Of a stretch of DNA of 19,453 bases, positions 16,054 through 19,453 are shown piece by piece (position 1 is the first letter of the stretch; the number at the start of each line of letters is the position of its first letter). The notes below the pieces were generated by a model, which ran no database searches, was not told where the DNA came from, and saw only the letters and a program-made list of their open reading frames with translations. Origin of the DNA: Bacteroidales bacterium (GTDB taxonomy: Bacteria > Bacteroidota > Bacteroidia > Bacteroidales > UBA932); the NCBI GenBank assembly GCA_017555445.1, contig JAFZGK010000029.1, forward strand, positions 1-19,453, read 5' to 3'. A program made the translations under genes and the position numbers.

Positions 16054-16665
16054 ATGAAGGTCACAGAAGCACTTTTTGCTGGCAGCAGCACCAGAATTTC
16101 CGAGAAGCCGAAGCAGAAATTTCCTGAATTCGCGTTCATCGGAAGGTCCAATGTCGGCAAGTCTTCGCTGATCAACATGCTCTGCAACAAGAAGAACCTT
16201 GCAATGACATCAAGCAAGCCGGGAAAGACCAGGCTCGTGAACCATTTCCTTCTCAACAGGCAGTGGTATCTCGTGGACCTTCCAGGCTACGGATATGCAA
16301 AGATGTCCGACACAGGCAAGAAGAAACTTGAGCAGGTCATCAGAAACTACATCAATCTCTCCGAAGAGATGGTGATGCTCTTTGTTCTGATAGACTCGCG
16401 ACATGACATCGGCAAGGTCGATATGGATTTCCTCATCGAACTTGGTCAGAGTCAGATTCCATTCGCAATCATCTTCACAAAGGGAGACAAGAACGGTCCT
16501 CAGGCGCTTGCAAAGCAGATCGACAAGATGAAAGCTCAGATTCTTGAGCTTTGGGAAGAGCTCCCGCCTACATTCGTAAGTTCATCCGAGACCGGACTCG
16601 GCAGAGAGGAGATCCTCGACTACATAGGATCTGTCCTCGAAACACTGAAAGAAGAAGATAAGTAA
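16054..16665 (+). CDS. engB: Ribosome biogenesis GTP-binding protein EngB/YsxC/YihA
   Basis: 203 residues from ATG 16054. G1 is GRSNVGKS (30-37), the switch Thr is in GKTR (57-60), G3 is DLPGYG (75-80), G4 is TKGD (142-145) and G5 is SSSET (176-180). The spacing and the PGKTRLVNHF and GYGYAK strings identify EngB, a TRAFAC GTPase needed for 50S subunit assembly. An in-frame TTG nine bases upstream (16045) would add three residues, but ATG is preferred. A TAnnTTTG box is placed just upstream. The stop codon is followed by a 21-nt gap to prs, which probably shares the transcript. Confidence 0.96.
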   Translation: MKVTEALFAGSSTRISEKPKQKFPEFAFIGRSNVGKSSLINMLCNKKNLAMTSSKPGKTRLVNHFLLNRQWYLVDLPGYGYAKMSDTGKKKLEQVIRNYINLSEEMVMLFVLIDSRHDIGKVDMDFLIELGQSQIPFAIIFTKGDKNGPQALAKQIDKMKAQILELWEELPPTFVSSSETGLGREEILDYIGSVLETLKEEDK

Positions 16666-16686
16666 AACCATAACACCCTCTATACA

Positions 16687-17637
16687 ATGCACGACGAACA
16701 CAAACTCAAGATTTTTGCCTGCAAGGCTTCGAAGGAATTCGCGCTCAAGGTGGCAAAGGCCCTCAATTTAGAGCTCGGAGATTCAGACGTAATCACATTC
16801 AGCGACGGCGAGTTCCAGCCAAGCTATAATGAAAGCGTACGAGGCGCGACTGTATTCGTTATCCAGTCGACTTTCCCTCCTACAGACAATCTCTTCGAAC
16901 TTCTCCTCATGATCGATGCAGCAAAGAGAGCATCTGCTCATAAGGTGATCGCTGTAATGCCTTACTTCGGATGGGCAAGACAGGACCGCAAGGACAAGCC
17001 AAGAGTTTCAATCGGTGCAAAGCTTGTGGCTAACATGCTTAACGCAGCAGGCTGCGACAGAGTCATGACATGTGACCTTCACGCAGACCAGATCCAGGGA
17101 TTCTTCGACTTCCCTGTAGACCACATCTATGCAAGTGCAGTATTCCTCCCATACCTCAAGAGCCTCAACATCGACAATCTTGCGATCGCAGCACCGGATA
17201 TGGGTGGCGCAAAGAGAGCTAACGCTTATGCAAGATACCTCGAGTGCCCGGTTGTCATCTGCCACAAGTCACGTGAGAAGGCCAATGTAGTAGCTTCAAT
17301 CACAGCTATCGGTGAGGTTGCCGGCAAGAACATCGTGATTGTAGACGACATGATCGACACAGCCGGAACACTTGCAAAGGCAGCAAACGTGCTTAAGGAA
17401 ATGGGAGCATTGAGCGTACGTGCATGTGCTACTCACCCTGTGTTCTCAGGTCCTGCTTATGACAGAATCGCCGAGTCAGAGCTTGAGGAGGTTATCGTTG
17501 CCGACACTATTCCGCTCAGCGACGACCCTGCAAAGGACAAGAGCAAGATCACAGTCCTTTCGATGACAAAGATGTTTGCAGACATCATCGACAAGGTATA
17601 CAATTACGAGACAATCAGCACAAGTTTCATCAACTAG
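16687..17637 (+). CDS. prs: Ribose-phosphate pyrophosphokinase (PRPP synthase)
   Basis: 316 residues, class I PRPP synthase length. The FSDGEFQP motif is present near residue 40. The catalytic flexible loop ARQDRKDKPR is at 97-106. H132 lies in CDLHADQIQGFFD, where most homologues have Gly in place of the Asp of HAD. The PRPP-binding site is NIVIVDDMIDTAGTL (215-229) with D220/D221. It makes PRPP from ribose-5-phosphate and ATP for purine, pyrimidine, His and NAD synthesis. It follows engB by 21 nt and ends 18 nt before a terminator-like hairpin. Confidence 0.96.
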   Translation: MHDEHKLKIFACKASKEFALKVAKALNLELGDSDVITFSDGEFQPSYNESVRGATVFVIQSTFPPTDNLFELLLMIDAAKRASAHKVIAVMPYFGWARQDRKDKPRVSIGAKLVANMLNAAGCDRVMTCDLHADQIQGFFDFPVDHIYASAVFLPYLKSLNIDNLAIAAPDMGGAKRANAYARYLECPVVICHKSREKANVVASITAIGEVAGKNIVIVDDMIDTAGTLAKAANVLKEMGALSVRACATHPVFSGPAYDRIAESELEEVIVADTIPLSDDPAKDKSKITVLSMTKMFADIIDKVYNYETISTSFIN

Positions 17638-17655
17638 GAACTTAAATTGATATTG

Positions 17656-17693
17656 ATTCCGCCGGGGGCAAAGAAGCCTCCGACGGAATTTTA
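17656..17693 (+). terminator. Rho-independent-type terminator after prs
   Basis: 14-nt arms at 17656-17669 and 17676-17689 with loop AAAGAA. There are 12 Watson-Crick pairs, one G-U pair and one C-A mismatch, and the stem is rich in G-C. It is followed directly by TTTAT. It begins 18 nt after the prs stop and ends 11 nt before the next ATG on the same strand, so some read-through is needed if the next gene has no own promoter. Confidence 0.75.
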
Positions 17694-17704
17694 TATTAGA
17701 ATTT

Positions 17705-17959
17705 ATGGAAGTTATTTTTGCTGCTCTCATACTTGTGGGTCTATGCGTGTTCGGCCTATGTTTCAACATCATCTTCAGGAAGGACGGAAAGTTTCCTGAA
17801 ACCGAGATCGAGAACAACATAGAGATGCGCAAGAGGGGCATCAAGTGTGCAAAAGAGGATGAGATGAAGCTGTGGGGCAAGAAGAATCCTGACGGAACTC
17901 CTGCCTCATGTGATGAAGGCGGCTGTGCGAGCTGCGGATCTCGCATCGACTGTCATTGA
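17705..17959 (+). CDS. Small membrane protein with Cys-rich C-terminus
   Basis: 84 residues that I do not recognise as a named protein. Residues about 3-23 form one transmembrane helix (containing C14 and C19). A charged segment FRKDGKFPETEIE follows, then RGIKCAKEDEMKLWG, and a tail with C69-x4-C74-x2-C77-x5-C83-H84. This arrangement suggests a metal or iron-sulfur site on the cytoplasmic side of the membrane, or disulfides if the tail is exported. I recall related short proteins of this style in Bacteroidetes, so it is likely conserved. It starts 11 nt after the prs terminator, and no separate promoter box is visible. der follows after a 101-nt gap. Confidence 0.75.
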   Translation: MEVIFAALILVGLCVFGLCFNIIFRKDGKFPETEIENNIEMRKRGIKCAKEDEMKLWGKKNPDGTPASCDEGGCASCGSRIDCH

Positions 17960-17968
17960 TATGATTTC

Positions 17969-18033
17969 ATGGTCGCATGACCATAACTATATTTCGGTCC
18001 CGGATAGGGACAGGCAATCATCGCCGTGAGGCG
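17969..18033 (+). promoter_or_regulatory. Cluster of three small hairpins in the der leader
   Basis: The 101-nt gap before der contains three successive inverted repeats: ATGGTC/GACCAT at 17969-17984 (loop GCAT), GTCCC/GGGAC at 17997-18011 (loop GGATA) and CGCC/GGCG at 18022-18033 (loop GTGA, a GNRA-type tetraloop). TATATTTC at 17988-17995 differs by one base from TAnnTTTG and could be a der promoter. In that case only the later hairpins would be in the mRNA. The hairpins lack U-runs, so they are not classic terminators. Confidence 0.45.
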
Positions 18034-18060
18034 GGATATTAACAACTAAACTATTTGATT

Positions 18061-19368
18061 ATGAGTTTATTAGCAATCGTCGGACGCCCTAACGTGGGTA
18101 AATCGACACTTTTCAACCGTCTGGTGGGAATGCGCCAGGCAATCGTAGACGAGACAGCGGGTGTGACCCGTGACAGACATTATGGAAGATGCGAGTGGTG
18201 CGGCACCGAGTTCTCGGTGGTAGACACCGGCGGATACACTTCCAACTCTGATGACATCTTCGAAGAGGAGATCCGCAAGCAGGTTGTTCTTGCCATCGAG
18301 GAAGCGCATGTAGTGCTCTTCATGGTTGAGGCTCAGACAGGTATCACCGACTATGATGAGGAGATCGCAGACCTTCTCCGTCGCAGCGGCAAGCCGGTCA
18401 TCCTTGCAGTGAACAAGATCGACTCAGGTGAGAAGATGTACGATGCATTCCAGTTCTATTCACTCGGACTCGGAGAAGTTTACAGCATTTCTGCAGCTAA
18501 CGGCGGCGGTACAGGTGACCTTCTTGATGCAATCGTGAAGGTTCTTCCAGAAGAGGATCCTGATACAGACGAGCATCCTGAACTTCCTCACTTCACCATC
18601 GTAGGTAAGCCGAACGTCGGCAAGTCTTCTCTTACCAACGCTCTCCTCGGAAAGGAGAGAAACATCGTGACTCCTATTGCGGGTACGACACGCGACTCGA
18701 TCGCTACCTTATATAACAAGTTCGGTCATGAGTTCATGCTTGTAGACACTGCCGGAATGAGAAAGAAGACAAAGGTTCATGAGGACCTCGAGTTCTATTC
18801 TGTAATGAGATCGATCCGTGCTATCGAGCATTCTGATGTCTGCATCCTCATGGTTGATGCTCAGACAGGTATCGAGGCTCAGGACATGGCGATCTTCAAC
18901 CTCATCCAGAGAAACAAGAAGGGATGTGTGGTTGTAGTGAACAAATGGGATACTGTCGAGAAGGACAGCAACACAATGAAGCAGTATGTGGAGGCAATCA
19001 AGGCACGTCTTGCTCCGTTCACCGATCTTCCTATCATCTTCACTTCAGTGATCAACAAGCAGAGAATCATGGATGTGCTCGATGCTGCCGCACATGTATA
19101 TGAGAATTATTCACGTAAGATCTCGACTTCACAGCTCAATGATGTGATGCTTCCTGAGATCGAGAATTATCCTCCACCTGCATGGAAGGGCAAGTACATC
19201 AAGATCAAGTACGTGACTCAGCTTCCTACACGTTCGCCTTCATTCGCGTTCTTCTGCAATCTTCCGCAGTATATACGTGAGCCGTACAGACGTTTCCTTG
19301 AGAACAAGTTGCGCACGCACTTCGATTTCCTCGGATGTCCTGTTCAGGTATTCTTGAGACAGAAATAA
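18061..19368 (+). CDS. der: Ribosome biogenesis GTPase Der (EngA)
   Basis: 435 residues from ATG 18061 (an in-frame TTG six bases upstream is not needed). It has two tandem GTPase domains. The first has GRPNVGKS (8-15), DTGGY (55-59) and NKID (118-121). The second has GKPNVGKS (182-189), DTAGM (229-233) and NKWD (294-297). A C-terminal KH-like domain covers about 350-435 with [18 protein letters not shown]. This double-GTPase layout is unique to Der, which is required for 50S assembly. The stop codon lies inside the left arm of the downstream inverted repeat. Confidence 0.97.
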   Translation: MSLLAIVGRPNVGKSTLFNRLVGMRQAIVDETAGVTRDRHYGRCEWCGTEFSVVDTGGYTSNSDDIFEEEIRKQVVLAIEEAHVVLFMVEAQTGITDYDEEIADLLRRSGKPVILAVNKIDSGEKMYDAFQFYSLGLGEVYSISAANGGGTGDLLDAIVKVLPEEDPDTDEHPELPHFTIVGKPNVGKSSLTNALLGKERNIVTPIAGTTRDSIATLYNKFGHEFMLVDTAGMRKKTKVHEDLEFYSVMRSIRAIEHSDVCILMVDAQTGIEAQDMAIFNLIQRNKKGCVVVVNKWDTVEKDSNTMKQYVEAIKARLAPFTDLPIIFTSVINKQRIMDVLDAAAHVYENYSRKISTSQLNDVMLPEIENYPPPAWKGKYIKIKYVTQLPTRSPSFAFFCNLPQYIREPYRRFLENKLRTHFDFLGCPVQVFLRQK

Positions 19369-19402
19369 AGGTTGGCCCGAGGGCCAACCTTTATTTCTGT
19401 CT
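19357..19402 (+). terminator. 22-bp perfect inverted repeat terminator overlapping der stop
   Basis: Arms 19357-19378 and 19381-19402 are perfectly complementary over 22 bases with a 2-nt GA centre (a realistic loop is CGAG, which opens the innermost C-G pair). The G-C-rich core GGTTGGCCC is flanked by A-rich and T-rich sides, so T-rich sequence follows the core in either direction. The structure could terminate transcription from both strands. The der TAA codon (19366-19368) is inside the left arm, so a translating ribosome would cover the stem until release. Confidence 0.85.
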
Positions 19403-19411
19403 ATCTCTTTT

Positions 19412-19453
19412 CAACCCCTGTCACTTCGTGACATCCCCCTTTCAGGGGGACAC
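19412..19453. repeat. REP-like palindromic element at the right edge
   Basis: Two adjacent stem-loops, TGTCAC-TTC-GTGACA at 19419-19433 and TCCCCC-TTTCA-GGGGGA at 19434-19450, are separated by no spacer. An alternative outer stem CCCCTG (19415-19420) with CAGGGG (19443-19448) would enclose the first. The compact double-palindrome form, in a non-coding position just after a gene, resembles short dispersed repeats that I have seen in Bacteroidales genomes. Whether it is repeated cannot be shown from one copy, and it may continue past the window. Confidence 0.5.

Noticed and set aside
1..19453. tRNA, rRNA, integrase, transposase or toxin-antitoxin genes
   Set aside because: None was recognised on either strand by reading. 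The window appears to be ordinary core chromosome with no sign of a mobile island.

Overview
The window looks like chromosome of a member of the Bacteroidota, most likely order Bacteroidales. The evidence is Bacteroidetes-type promoter boxes (TAnnTTTG), weak or absent Shine-Dalgarno sites, a DUF4369/TlpA-type lipoprotein, a GT3-GT35 fusion protein typical of this group, and small proteins of Bacteroidetes style. I cannot fix family or genus from sequence alone. All genes appear to be native chromosomal genes. I see no IS element, phage gene, CRISPR array, tRNA or rRNA.

Layout. At the left edge is the 3' end of a plus-strand tsaB gene (1-230). It converges, with a 10-nt gap, on a run of twelve minus-strand genes from about 15926 down to 241. 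In transcription order these are xseA, xseB, glgB (branching enzyme), a glycogen debranching enzyme, a GT4 glycosyltransferase, a GH57 amylase-like enzyme with a histone-H1-like tail, a 1412-residue GT3 glycogen synthase-GT35 phosphorylase fusion, ribF, a membrane-anchored hypothetical protein, greA, a HIT-family protein and a thioredoxin-fold lipoprotein. Gaps are 21 nt or less, or genes overlap, except for a 129-nt gap with a stem-loop in front of the fusion gene. From about 16020 the strand switches: engB/ysxC, prs, a small Cys-rich membrane protein and der run on the plus strand. Two TAnnTTTG boxes sit back to back in the divergent xseA/engB region.

How the genes work together. The core is a five-gene glycogen cluster (about 3537-14554). 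It makes alpha-1,4 glucan from a nucleotide sugar (GT3 half, probably UDP-glucose), branches it (GlgB), removes branches (GDE, GH133-like), trims or rearranges it (GH57, GT4) and phosphorolyses it (GT35 half). No glgC or GT5 glgA is present in the window, consistent with a UDP-glucose route. Synthesis and breakdown activities lie on one polypeptide. The remaining genes are housekeeping: exonuclease VII, FAD synthesis, transcript cleavage, ribosome assembly GTPases, PRPP synthesis and t6A tRNA modification.

Best leads. These are the GT3-GT35 fusion with a probable fossil start codon at the seam, loss of most of the arginine cluster that confers glucose-6-phosphate control on eukaryotic GT3 enzymes, the Lys/Ala/Pro-rich tail on the GH57 enzyme, a thioredoxin-fold lipoprotein lacking its CXXC, three small hairpins in the der leader, a 22-bp perfect inverted repeat containing the der stop codon, and a REP-like palindromic element running off the right edge. 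I did not find a clearly new multi-gene system.
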